Of a stretch of 64,000 nt of DNA, positions 1 to 10,645 are shown in pieces. The DNA is from Alviniconcha marisindica (lineage: Eukaryota > Mollusca > Gastropoda > Provannidae), in NCBI GenBank assembly GCA_018857735.1, contig JABMCL010001037.1, forward strand, positions 240,001 through 304,000, written 5' to 3'. Position 1 is the first letter of the stretch. Each line of letters opens with the position of its first letter. Made by a program: the position numbers and the translations under genes. The notes under the pieces were generated by a model. That model ran no database searches, was not told the DNA's origin, and saw only the letters and a program-made list of their open reading frames with translations.

Positions 1-50
<50 letters not shown>
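1..50. repeat. (GA)n microsatellite at the window edge
   Basis: Fifty bases of perfect GA run off the left end, followed by purine-rich sequence to about 85. The true length is unknown because the window cuts it. Confidence 0.95.
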
Positions 51-53
<3 letters not shown>

Positions 54-524
54 CGAAGAAGAAAAGAAAAGAAAGAAAAAAAGGCGCCACTGTTTTGGTA
101 CAGAAGAGGGTTTGATTCAGGAACAATTTATACATACTGAACAACAGTACTAAATTCAGTTACTACGATGACCATCATAATCTGATATAATCTGATCTGA
201 GTTGGATATAATTAGCTACGCACAGTGAATACTGAATGAACAGATAATCTTCTTACACACATAACCCACTCTTCTAACGCTAATCAACACCGATCTGATG
301 TCTACAGAATGTGCACTGAAAGGTACAGTAATTACAGAATCAGAAGAAACGTCAAGGTGCTTTCAAACAATGATCTTGCACAATGAAAAATACACAGTAA
401 AAAAGATGTCTTAAATCTATTTTTGATTAGTACCTATTCTACAAGTGGAAGCTTTCGCGAAAATGAAACCTGCTGATTAATCTCGTTTCTTTGCAGGAAG
501 TTCAACATCCATCAAAGCGATGCG

Positions 525-1175
525 TTGTGGACGGTATGGCCATGCAATCTTTGTGTGAACAGTCAGGTCATGCAATCTGCGTGGACCGTAAGGCCATGTA
601 ATCTCTGTGTGGACATTCAGACCACGCAAACTTTGTGTTGTCAATACGGTCATGCAATCTTTGTGTGGACAATAAAGCTATGCAATCTTTGTGTGGACAG
701 ATCTTTGCGTGGTCCATAAGGCCATGTAATCTTTGTGTGGACACTAAGGCCATGTAATCTTTGTGTGGACAGTAAGGCCATTCAATATTTGTGTGGACAG
801 TAGACCATACAAACTTTGTGCGCGCGTTAAGGCCATGCAATCTTTTAAGGCCATGTAATCTTTTTGTGGACACTAATGCCACACAATCTTTGTGTGGACA
901 CTAATGCCACACCATCTTTGTGTGGACACTAATGCCACGCAATCTTTGTGTGGACAAAAAGTCATGCAACTTTTGTGTTGACCGTTGCCGGCCATGTAAA
1001 CACAGTGTGGACAATAAGGCCATGTAAACTTTGTGTGGACAGTAAAGCCAAGTAATTATTGTGTGGACCGTAAGGCCTCGTAGCCTTTGTGTGGACAGTA
1101 AGGCCATGCAATTTTTGTGTAACAGTAAGGCCATGGAGTCTTTGTGTGGACAGTGAAGCCATATTATCTTCGTAG
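525..1175. repeat. 28-31 bp minisatellite
   Basis: About 22 imperfect copies of a unit of roughly 28 bases contain the words GGCCATG, AATCTTTGTG and TGGACA. Some copies have single indels, so the period drifts. Open frames on both strands across it (His/Lys/Leu-rich peptides) are by-products of the repeat. Confidence 0.9.
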
Positions 1176-1179
1176 CATG

Positions 1180-1395
1180 CAAAATCTAGGCATCAAAACT
1201 ACATTTCACAGACTAAACGGGAGAAAAAAACTCAATTCTAGAAGGCAAAACTATAGTTCACAGACCGAAAGTAAAAATCTCAGTTCTAGAACAAGACAGT
1301 AGAAGGCAAAAACTACACTTCACAGACAGAACGTAAAAGTCTCAACTCTAGAAGGCAAAACTGTATTTCGCAGACTAAACCTAAACGAAAGTTAA
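1180..1395. repeat. ~60 bp tandem repeat, about four copies
   Basis: Words such as CTAGAAGGCAAAACT, TTCACAGAC and GTAAAA recur at 1195, 1243, 1305 and 1350. The copies differ by substitutions and small indels. Confidence 0.75.
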
Positions 1396-1661
1396 CTATT
1401 TACCAACTCATGCGTGCTATTTAGAATGAGAGTTGTCAGGGCGCACACTTGTACGAAAATGTCAAATTCCAACAGCAGAAGTACTGATGCATGCCATACA
1501 GTTTTATACCAGTTATGCAAACCGAGTACTACTAATTCTAGGTGAAATTCCACCCTATGCATTGCCTAACAACTGCCTGTGCAAAAAGCACTGTCTAGGA
1601 GTAGAAAGCCGAGAGGATTTTTTTTTTTTTTTTTTCCAACAAAAAAAGGAGGACTAGCTAC

Positions 1662-2556
1662 TCTACTAGAGCTCTTTTCTGCTTTCTCGTACCATGGTGG
1701 CTTCTCGCCTGCAGCACCCAGTTCCTGCCGACCGTGCCAGTTTTCCGCCTGCTTACTGGCCGTCATCCTCACCACCTCTACCCCACTCTCATTGGTTGTT
1801 GCTCTCTGTCGTGCTGAACCTGACCTATTATTATGAGCTGCGCGGCTGCCCGTCCCACTACCTAGCCTGTTGTACAGGTCTGCCTGCTCCCTATCGTGGG
1901 TGTTTGCGACCGCTGCAAAAGGGCGATCGTCACCCATCAGAGCGATGCGTGCCTGGTAGCCCGCGGAAAGATGCCGGCCACGAGACTGCACGTTCCGAGA
2001 CGTATCCTCGGACGCGTTCACGTTCTGGGCTTGTTCGCTGTGGGTGTCGGTGACCGCTGGAGGGCGGCCGTGGCCCATCAAAGCGATGCGAGTTTCGTAG
2101 CCTGAGGAAATGTGCCGAACGCGAGACGGACACGCATCCTCGGCCTTGGACACAGTTACATTTTCGCCGTACAACTGTGACTTGGCCTCTGTCTGCTGGT
2201 GGCCAAGGTGCGACGACGTGTTCGTCGCTGACGTCGCGATCAACTGCTGAATGGTGGTGGCTACTGTCTGTGACCGCGCTTCGAGTGACGGCGAAAGAGC
2301 ATCAGAGCTCGACTGTTGATTGGTTGTTGAGGTAGTGTGCGAATGCCGATTGGCTGAGGTATGCTGCGACTGCTGATTGGCTGAGGTGTTTTGTACCAAC
2401 TGACTGCTTGCTGAAGCTATCCCTGACTGATGACTGGCTGCTTGTGATTCGAAAGCATTTTGATTGGCTGTTTGGCGGTGTGCATAAAACCCATCCCGAA
2501 CCTCCTTCTCAGTCTCAACGCTATGCCTTGCAAAGATCTCATAAAGATCAGCCTCG
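1662..2556 (-). CDS. EPS8: EPS8 exon 8, long low-complexity linker with internal repeat
   Basis: The acceptor is excellent (TTTTTTTGTTTCAG, AG at 2558-2557), and the exon opens with one base that completes a Gly codon from exon 7. About 298 codons follow without a stop. It begins EADLYEIFARHSVETEKEVR and then turns Gln/Ser/Thr/Asn/His-rich (for example TSANQQSQHTSAN). Further on it holds two copies of a motif, RHISSGYETRIALMGHGRPP (about 1974-1915) and RHLSAGYQARIALMGDDRPF, about 50 residues apart. No catalytic domain is visible. In EPS8 proteins this position is the disordered link between the PTB and central regions; a single exon this long is unusual. The donor is unresolved: GTAGCT at 1661, GTAGAG at 1666, GTACGA at 1692 and GTAAGC near 1750 are all possible. 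The frame runs on to an A-tract near 1640 that looks intronic. Confidence 0.8.
2105..2480 (-). repeat. Degenerate tandem repeat inside EPS8 exon 8
   Basis: Around 2325-2475 the plus strand repeats a TGATTGGCTG-type word at roughly 24-33 base spacing. In the reading frame this gives the repeated Ser-Ala-Asn-Gln-Gln-Ser and similar Thr/Asn/Gln blocks. The repeats keep the frame, so they look like in-frame expansion of a disordered linker. Repeat number may vary between individuals. Confidence 0.55.
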
Positions 2557-3004
2557 CTGAAACAAAAAAAGTCATGCACCCAGTGTCGTAAAGACAGCGT
2601 CCACATGTCCAGAAGATGACCAACACACTGTACAGAAACTACACAGAGACAGCAGAACTTGCCATCAGGCACACCTCTTGTGTGGGGAGACACCTGTCCT
2701 ACATGACCCATTTGTAATACTACACTAGAGGTCATTCACAGCAGGTCTGACAAACAACGAATGACATAGCAAATGAAAAAGGAAATAAATACAATGATGA
2801 CGCTAAACACACCTACAGACCAATAGAAAACGGTCTTGGTTCGACTGAATCACATTGGAGATACTGGTATAGTTTAAATGTACGCATACTGGAAACAATT
2901 TTAATCCATTTCGGCTGATGTAAACTACAGGGAAAGAAGCGACGAAAGGTCATTGTGCCCTTCCCTCCCCCTGCAAAAATAAAACAATAACAAACGAACA
3001 CAAT

Positions 3005-3144
<140 letters not shown>

Positions 3145-3417
3145 CTGGACTCCCCGATTCAACTGATAGTAACGTTCCTTTTTCCCTCTCCTTTTTTGTT
3201 TTTGTTTTGACGTTTTCAGGACGAAAGCTTGCTCCAGTATGCGTACCTTTAAACTATACCTGTATCTCGAAAGTGATCCAATCGAATCAAGACCCTTTCC
3301 GTCGGTGAAAACGGGTCACATTTTGATATACACCCAAAGGCATGCTTCTAGAAACACACAATCTCATAAAGACACTTGTGTGTTTGTGTGTGGGGGTGGT
3401 GGTTGTGGTTGGAGGTG

Positions 3418-3443
3418 TGGGGGGGGGGGGGGGGGGGGGGGGG
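3418..3443 (+). repeat. Poly-G tract
   Basis: About 26 consecutive G residues lie after a GT/GGT-rich stretch (3376-3417). It could form G-quadruplex structures and is prone to assembly error. Confidence 0.9.
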
Positions 3444-3544
3444 ATTTCTGGAGGTGGGGGAAAGAGCACTGTACATAAACACTCCAACAGCCACCACCAA
3501 GATACATTGCATAATGACGGGAAAAAACTGTGGGCCATTCATCG

Positions 3545-3695
3545 TTAAAAGTGTGAGGCAACTTAACAAGGCAATGTCCATACACCAAAACCTTTGAGAA
3601 GAGAAGAGAGCCGACGCGAACTCGAACCGAAGTCCGTCTGCCACCTACCAGCCTGTCTCACCGCGCTGGGCCAAATCGACTCACGTGGGGGGCAA
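3545..3695 (-). mobile_element. tRNA-derived SINE, head fragment (family B)
   Basis: Read on the minus strand, the segment has a tRNA-like head (a degraded GGCCCAGCG box A region near 3670 and GGTTCGAGTTC box B near 3627), then CTCTTCTC and a TGTGGACATTG-like body. It matches the other family B copies (for example 53259-53565), but the 3' half is missing. Confidence 0.7.
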
Positions 3696-4364
3696 GAGCT
3701 GTAGCTGATTTTACTTCCCGCGCAAAAGAGAGGGGAATCAAAATGAAAGCGATGGCATGAGCAGTGCCCACAAGGAACGAATATATATATATATATCCGT
3801 TCTTTGCATATATATATATAAATAAGCAATTCAGTCTCTTTACTCATACACTTGCCTGACGACTTTCAACTAAACTGATCAATGGATTTCGATGTTTCGT
3901 TTTTACATTTATCAGTTTATTTTTCTTCCGGCATTTTGATCCTGAAAGCAAGCTCAATCTGGGGGAATGTGAGGAGGAATATTTTGGGGATTTTTTTATA
4001 TTTATTTTTTAGCTTTTAGCATGCCCGCAGGTACAGCTCACGCGTGCAACAGCTCAGCGCGATGACTGTGGACGGGCGCGGCTGGGAGTGAAATGTAAGT
4101 GCGGATAATCATGGGCTGTTACACCAGCCAGGCACTACTGGGTAATAGTACGCATGCACGTGTACGTCCTTTTACAGGTAACAACGAATACCACCACCAT
4201 TTGCGTATCTATAGCTGCTCGACACAACATTTTCGAGCGCGTAAATAATATGGTTAAACACACAATATTACAGCTTCAAATAGACTGTGGTACACTTGCG
4301 TACAAACATGCAGACACATACATGCTTGAACGTATGCAGGTGCACGCACGCACCCGCGCGCCTG

Positions 4365-4436
4365 TGTCAGTGTGTGTGTGTGTGTATGTGATGTGTGTTT
4401 GTGTGTGTGTGTGTGCGCGCGCGTGTACGCGCGCGC

Positions 4437-4500
<64 letters not shown>

Positions 4501-4506
4501 TCATGC

Positions 4507-4537
<31 letters not shown>

Positions 4538-4595
4538 AAGGTGGGGTTGTGTGTGTGTGTGTGTGTGTCTGTGTGCGCGCGCGCGCGCACGCGTG
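4365..4595. repeat. (GT)n/(GC)n microsatellite
   Basis: Long GT runs are interrupted by alternating CG steps (4412-4440, 4576-4594). Alternating purine-pyrimidine DNA of this kind can adopt the Z form. It lies about 130 bases downstream of EPS8 exon 7 in transcript order. Confidence 0.95.
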
Positions 4596-4721
4596 AAGAC
4601 GTTACACCAAAGAGAACACAACCACGTGGATACGGACACGTAAATACAAATGACATTACACCAAAGCGAACACAACCACACTGTTACACGGACAAGCGTT
4701 TCTCTGGATTCAATCACTTAC

Positions 4722-4786
4722 CCTCCACTGGATACTCTGGTTTGGCCGCGTTTAGCGGCGAATATTTCATCCACGATATTTTGCGC
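4722..4786 (-). CDS. EPS8: EPS8 exon 7, last PTB helix
   Basis: This 65-nt exon has a strong acceptor (TCTGTTTTTTACAG, AG at 4788-4787) and donor GGAGG|GTAAGT. It reads AQNIVDEIFAAKRGQTRVSS and then Gly, ending with two bases of a split codon. The pattern A-x-x-I/V-V-D/E-E-I-x-x-F/A fits the amphipathic helix that closes a PTB domain. Phase 0 at the start matches exon 6, and phase 2 at the end matches the single C that opens exon 8, making Gly. It is too short to stand out as an open frame; the phase fit at both ends is the main evidence. A GT microsatellite (4370-4590) lies just downstream. Confidence 0.9.
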
Positions 4787-5284
4787 CTGTAAAAAACAGA
4801 ACAATAATAATTAAAGTATTTATAAAGCACAAAATCTTGTCCGTAGAGACTATACTAAGCGCACGCGCGCGCACATACACACGCACACACATACCCGCAC
4901 ACACGAGCATACTGACTATTCTAAACTTAATTCATACACAACTTCAAACGGGCATCAAACAGAAATTTGAGAGGGATAAAATCAGCAGCACGGAACGGAA
5001 AACATGGCAGGTCTACAGTAGAATCAACGCCGTCTGTAACCATTTTCTCGAGAAAACTGAGGAGAGAAGAAAAGAAAGGTTGAAAACACAAAACGAATAA
5101 ATGCACACACCAACAGAAAAGAAAAGAGAACCGCATGCACTATCAACAGTAATGTTCGTACTTTAACACAGCAAAAGCAACGACAAAGTTACAATAAAGT
5201 CAACCACAAATGTCAGTTGACCACGCACGGCGGTAGCGAATAAAAGTGTACGTGTAGTAAATAATATGCACAGGCTCAAATAAA

Positions 5285-5640
5285 CCTGTCTTTTATTTGC
5301 GTTACAGACAATCTGTAGCAGAGTCGAAGGGAAGTAACTGCGCTTCTTGACAGATTAGCTCTACAACACAGAACCCTATTTAGCATTACAATGACTTCAA
5401 TAAACTAAGCGACATTCTCAACACCTATAACGTTCGTAGCCAGGAATGCGCTACTCCTTCGTTTGTGTTAGAGACAATGAAATTATTTTGTAGCCGAGTC
5501 CAAGGGAATGAAGTGACTGTGCGCTTCTTGAAAGGTTCGCTGTACCACAGTACCCTATTACCCAAACACCTTTAACGATAAACTAAGTAAGAGGCATTAA
5601 CAATAAACGCTCATAGCCAGGAATGTGCTACTCTTGCCAG
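5285..5640. repeat. ~175 bp tandem duplication
   Basis: The segment 5290-5455 is repeated, diverged, in 5456-5640. Shared words include GTAGCCAGGAATG, TGCGCTTCTTGA and GCGCTACTC/GTGCTACTC in the same order. The divergence suggests an old duplication. Confidence 0.8.
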
Positions 5641-5693
5641 TGATTCAACCTCCCAATCCCCGGCCACACTGAGGATTCTTCAGCTGGGACGCT

Positions 5694-6690
5694 TGGAGAC
5701 CGCGGCATACACTACACTTGGAGACCCCGGCATACACTACACTTGGAGACCCCGGCATACACTACACTTGGAGACCCCGGCATACATTACACCTGGAGAC
5801 CCCGGCATACATTACACCTGGAGGCCCCGGCATACACTACACTTGGAGACCGCGGCATACACTACACTTGGAGACCCCGGCATACATTACACTTGGAGGC
5901 CCCGGCATGCACTACACTTGGAGACCCCGGCATACACTACACTTGGAGACCCCGGCATACATTACACTTGGAGGCCCCGGCATACACTACACTTGGAGAC
6001 CGCAGCATACACTACACTTGGAGACACCGGCACACATTACACTTGGAGGCCCCGGCATACACTACACTTGGAGACCGCAGCATACACTACACTTGGAGAC
6101 CGCGGCATACACTACACTTGGAGACCGCGGCATACATTACACTTGTAGGCCCCGGCATACACTACACTTGGAGGCCCCGGCATACATTACGCTTGAAAAC
6201 CCCGGCATACACTACAACGCTTGTAAACCCCGGCATACTTTACGCTTGTAAACCCCGGCATGCACTACGCCTGTAAACCCCGGCGTACACTACAACGCTT
6301 GTAAACCCCGGCATACACTACGCTTGTAAACCTCGGCATACACTATAACGCTTGTAAACCCCGGCATACACCACGCATGGAGATCCCGGCATACACTACA
6401 CTTGGATACCACGGCATACACTACACTTGAAAACCACGGCTTACACTATGCTTGTAAACCCCGGCATACACTACGCTTGTAAACTACGGCATACACTACA
6501 CTTGGATACCACGGCATACACTACACTTGAAAACCCCGGCATACACTACGCTTGTAAACCACGGCATACACTACACTTGGATATCACGGCATACACTACA
6601 CTTGAAAACCCCGGCTTACACTATGCTTGTAAACCCCGGCATACACTACAACGCTTGTAAACCCCGGCATACACCACGCTTGTAAACTTG
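5694..6690. repeat. 25-bp minisatellite with two subfamilies
   Basis: About 40 copies have the core CCCCGGCATACACTACACTT. The left part (5694-6180) uses GGAGACC or GGAGGCC in front of the core. The right part (6180-6690) uses TGTAAACC or GAAAACC, with occasional 3-base insertions (ACAACGC). The long open frames (151-177 codons) in all three plus frames follow from the repeat and are not evidence of a gene. Confidence 0.95.
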
Positions 6691-6775
6691 GTGACCACAC
6701 TCTTCACACTGGGGCTTCATCTCACGGGCGGTATCCATGACAACCAAACGTTACTTCCATTCAGCCCAGACTTAC

Positions 6776-6943
6776 GGGTGTGCGAACACTCTGGAAGATG
6801 TGCATGTCGGCCTGGGCGTCTTTCTTGTTGGACTCGTCCATGACGGTGAAGAGGATGAGGTTGTTGTAGATTTCGCGGCGGTCATTCTTGAAGATGGCGG
6901 TGGGCTCCTGGATGTTCTGTACGGGGAATCTCTCCAGCTCCTC
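6776..6943 (-). CDS. EPS8: EPS8 exon 6, PTB domain core
   Basis: This is a 168-nt phase 0-0 exon of 56 codons with acceptor TTGCCCTGTTGCAG (AG at 6945-6944) and donor CCC|GTAAGT. It encodes EELERFPVQNIQEPTAIFKN, then DRREIYNNLILFTVMDESNK and KDAQADMHIFQSVRTP. EPS8 proteins carry ELENFP at the same point, followed by the strand ending in an M/L-H-x-F-Q block; the insect relative has the closer ERFP...IQEPTA...YNNILVF. This is the most diagnostic exon for the family. It lies between the 25-bp minisatellite on its downstream side and the 45-bp minisatellite, which begins about 65 bp upstream. Confidence 0.96.
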
Positions 6944-7007
6944 CTGCAACAGGGCAAGAGGAAGACGAGGTCAGAACACGTAGCATTATACACGGATACG
7001 TCCCACC

Positions 7008-8015
7008 TGGGTTTGGGCTGTGTCACAACACACTGCCAACAGCAAGAACACCAAGGCCTGGGCTGTGTCACAACACACTGCCAACAGCAAGAACACCAAG
7101 GCTTGGGCTGTGTCACAACACAGTGACAACAGCAAGAACACCAAGGCTTGGGCTGTGTTACAACACTGTGTCAACAGCAAGAACACCAAGGCTTGGGCTG
7201 TGTTACAACACTGTGTCAACAGCAAGAACACCAAGGCTTGGGCTGTTACAACACTGTGTCAACAGCAAGAACACCAAGGCTTGGGCTGTGTCACAACACA
7301 ATGACAACAGCAAGAACACCAAGGCTTGGGCTGTGTCACAACACAGTGACAACAGCAAGAACACCAAGGCTTGGGCTGTGTACAACACGTGCAAGCAAGA
7401 ACACCAAGGCTTGGGCTGTGTTACAACACTGTGTCAACAGCAAGAACACCAAGGCTTGGGCTGTGTACAACACTGGCAACAGCAAGAACACCAAGGCTTG
7501 GGCTGTGTCACAACACAATGACAACAGCAAGAACACCAAGGCTTGGGCTGTGTCACAACACACTGCAACAGCAAGAACACCAAGGCTTGGGGTGTCACAA
7601 CACACTGCACGAACAGCAAGAACACCAAGGACTTGGGCTGTGTACAACATGTGCAACAGCAAGACACCAGGTTGGGCTGTGTTACAACACTGTGTCAACA
7701 GCAAGAACACCAAGGCTTGGGCTGTGTTACCAACATTGTACAACAGCAAGAACACCAAGGCTTGGGCGTGTCACAACACAATGACAACAGCAAGAACACC
7801 AAGGCTTGGGCTGTGTCACGACACACTGGCAACAGCAAGAATACCAAGACTTGGGCTGTGTTACAACACAGTGACAACAGCAAGGACACCAAGGCTTGGG
7901 CTGTGTCACAACAGGAAGAACACCAAGGCTTGGGCTGTGTCACGACACACTGACAACTGGAAGAACACCAAGGCTTGGGCTGTGTCACAACACACTGACA
8001 ACAGCAAAGAACACC
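7008..8015. repeat. 45-bp minisatellite
   Basis: About 23 copies have the unit words ACACCAAGGCTTGGGCTGTG and ACAACAGCAAGA. The unit is a multiple of three, so open frames of 60-364 codons arise on both strands. Copies with indels shift the frame, which argues against coding selection. The array starts about 65 bases upstream of EPS8 exon 6. Confidence 0.95.
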
Positions 8016-8101
8016 AACATTGTGACGAAGTTTGCTCCAGATGGAAGGACAATGACGAGAAAGAAAAGAAAAGGAAAAACGACAGAAAAACAAACAAAAC
8101 G

Positions 8102-8103
<2 letters not shown>

Positions 8104-8183
<80 letters not shown>
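8104..8183. repeat. (GT)n microsatellite
   Basis: A nearly perfect GT run with one GG interruption follows the 45-bp array directly. Confidence 0.95.
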
Positions 8184-8778
8184 CACCAGCGTGTAATTTG
8201 GTTCAGACCACTGGTAGGTGGCAAATCTTATACTCAATCTGATTTTTACAGTTAGCCTAGAAAGCCTCGCGCTGACCTCAGGGCGTTGGCCTTAACTGCC
8301 GCAGCTCAGCTGGTTAGAAACAATGGCCTCGCATAAGACGAAGGGGAAGAAAACCATTTCATGTCATGAGATTGATTCCCTGGACACGGACTGTGGATTT
8401 GCTTATTCCTTATGCACGACTTCGTATGACAAGACCATTGGACGTGAGAATAATAAATTACAAGCACCTGAATTAGCGGCCCCTGTAATGTATGCAAATC
8501 CCTAGACTAACTAAATTGTGAATCACACCGGTGATCATTTTGCACTCGCCGACTTGTGCCAAGGACAAACTGAGTGCACAGCATACAAGACGAGTTGATA
8601 TTTATTCAAGGTTGCGTCTACTAAGAACCAGGGGGTGCAACGAGACTTTGAAAAGAGGCCAAGGGGGAGATCGTCCACGGCAGGGGACAAAACCTGAAAT
8701 CTGTTACTTTTGTATAAGCATTTTGCAGCATCTACACACATACACACACTCTGACATAAACACAGTTTCACAGAGACA

Positions 8779-8779
8779 T

Positions 8780-8822
<43 letters not shown>

Positions 8823-8935
8823 TACACACGCGCACGCACGCACGCACTTTCAGACATATTGACACAGACACACACTGACTCTCTCTCTCTCACACACACA
8901 CACATACTCTCCCCCCCCCCCCTCTCTCTCTCATC
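8779..8935. repeat. (CT)n/(CA)n compound microsatellite
   Basis: Alternating CT and CA runs are followed by a poly-C stretch near 8912. Acquired GCAC units sit inside. Confidence 0.9.
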
Positions 8936-9599
8936 ACACAGACACTGACTACATTAATCCATGCATACACTGCGCTGACGCCCTGAAGACCCAGGCAAAT
9001 AAGACACAAAGGAAACATAAAACACTGCAATAATAATAATGATAATAATTAGATTCACAGGCATAGTCGTTCTCGTCTTCTCAAACCAGCTCACAGCCCC
9101 ACAGGGCTGCTGGCTCTGAAGCCTGTTGCCAGTGTGTAGCGGTTTAATCTTCAGATTGCAGCCATACTAACCAACTACCTTATTTATTAGCCGCTTCATT
9201 TTGTAATCAAGACGACGTTTAATAGTCAAGCCAGAAGTCAATGCTAGCAACGGATCTGATGGACTTGGGCTCACAGTATTAATGTGTGTGGCGCCACGCT
9301 GTGTTGACATGTTTTACTACTGTCCAACGACTAACTGACTGACTGACTGACTTCATATCAGATCATCAGACGTAACAGTGTTCCTGCTGCAAAACAATGA
9401 TGTACAGGAATGTGCTTTTGGGCTGCACATACACTGGCACGCGCACGCACACACACACTGCAAGACTCAGATCTCAAAGAATAAATGGGATGGGGGGGGG
9501 GAGGGGGGGGGTCCGCACAATTTATTTTTGTTGGATGCAGTGTTAGAAGCTATTGCTAGATTGTAATCTACAATGGCTTTGAGTGCAGCTCACATATAA

Positions 9600-10200
9600 A
9601 AGGTCTACTGGGGTGGTCTATTTGGCTCAGTGGGTGTGGACAAAAAAGGTCTACTGGCTGCGTGGGTGTGGACAGAAAAGATCTATGCTGCGTGGGTGTG
9701 GACAAAAGAGGTCTATTGGCTGTGTGGGTGTGGACAAAGGAAGTCTATTGGCTGTGTGGGTGTGGACAAAGGAGGTCTATTGGCTGTGTGGGTGTGGACA
9801 AAGGTCTATTGGCTGTGTGGGTGTGGACAAAAAAAGGTCTACTGGCTGTGTGGGTGTGGACAAAAAAAAGAAGGTCCACTGGCTGTGTGGGTGTGGACAA
9901 AAAGTCTACTGGCTGTGTGGGTGTGGACAAAAAAAGGTCTACTGACTGTGTGGGTGTGGACAAAGGAAGTCTATCGGCTGTGTGGGCGTGGACAGAAAAT
10001 GTCTACTGTCTGTATGGGCGTGGACCAGAAAACATCAACTGAGTGGGTGGGGACAAAAAAGGTATATTGGATGTGTAGTTGGTGTGGATGCTGACAACAA
10101 TGGTATATAATATGTACATACGAATGTGAGTAACAGGTGTATGGCTGTGAGCAAAAGGCCTGTTGGTTGTGTAGGCGAGGAAAAAAGGTCTTGTGGCTGT
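9600..10200. repeat. ~32-bp minisatellite with a variable A-tract
   Basis: About 15 copies carry the core GGCTGTGTGGGTGTGGACAA, then an A-tract of varying length and GGTCTACT. Length changes lie mainly in the A-tract, so all three frames stay open over short distances. The last copies (after 10020) are strongly diverged. Confidence 0.92.
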
Positions 10201-10209
10201 GCTGGCCAA

Positions 10210-10645
10210 TCAGAAAGCCGAATTCCTGCTGTTTCAGCACCACTGAACTATTTCTGCTAAAATAAAGGCCACACAGACTGCTGCATTCCTGCTGTCTCAG
10301 CACCACCAAATTATTTCTGCAAAAATACAGGCCAAACAGACAGTGGAATTCCTGCTGTTTCAGCACCACTGAACTATTTCTGCTAAAATAAAGGCCACAC
10401 AGACAGCGGAATTCCTGCTGTTTCAGCACCACAGAACTATTTCTGCTAAGATAAAGGCCACACAGACAGCGGTTTTCCCAATTTTCGTTTGGCTGTTTTC
10501 AGCACCACTGAACTATTTTTGCTAAAATAAAGGCCACACAGACTGCGGAATTCCTGCTGTTTCAGCACCACTCAACTATTTCTGCTAAAATAAAGGCCAC
10601 ACAGACAGCGGAATTCCTGCTGTTTCAGCACCACTCAACTATTTC
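10210..10645. repeat. 63-bp minisatellite
   Basis: Seven copies have the words GGAATTCCTGCTGTTTCAGC, ACCACTGAACTATTT and AAAGGCCACACAGAC. The copies are very similar, so the array is recent. Sixty-three bases is 21 codons, which gives a periodic open frame on the minus strand; no start or splice context supports it as coding. Confidence 0.95.

Larger units (their letters stand above)
1..1661. other. Intron downstream of EPS8 exon 8
   Basis: After the long exon the sequence loses coding character. It starts with an A-tract (minus strand) near 1618-1650 and then holds two minisatellites and a GA tract at the window edge. The stretch 60-520 is AT-rich and shows no exon-like segment on either strand. 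The next EPS8 exon is expected outside the window. Confidence 0.6.
4787..6775. other. Intron between EPS8 exons 6 and 7
   Basis: The intron holds a roughly 175-bp tandem duplication and the 25-bp minisatellite. The parts outside these show no exon-like segment. Confidence 0.8.

Noticed and set aside
5693..6276. Overlapping 150-177 codon frames in all three plus phases
   Set aside because: A 25-bp repeat without stops gives open frames in every phase; this is not coding evidence.
7148..8242. 364-codon open frame
   Set aside because: It is the 45-bp minisatellite read in frame, running into a GT tract; copies with indels shift the frame and no family is recognisable.
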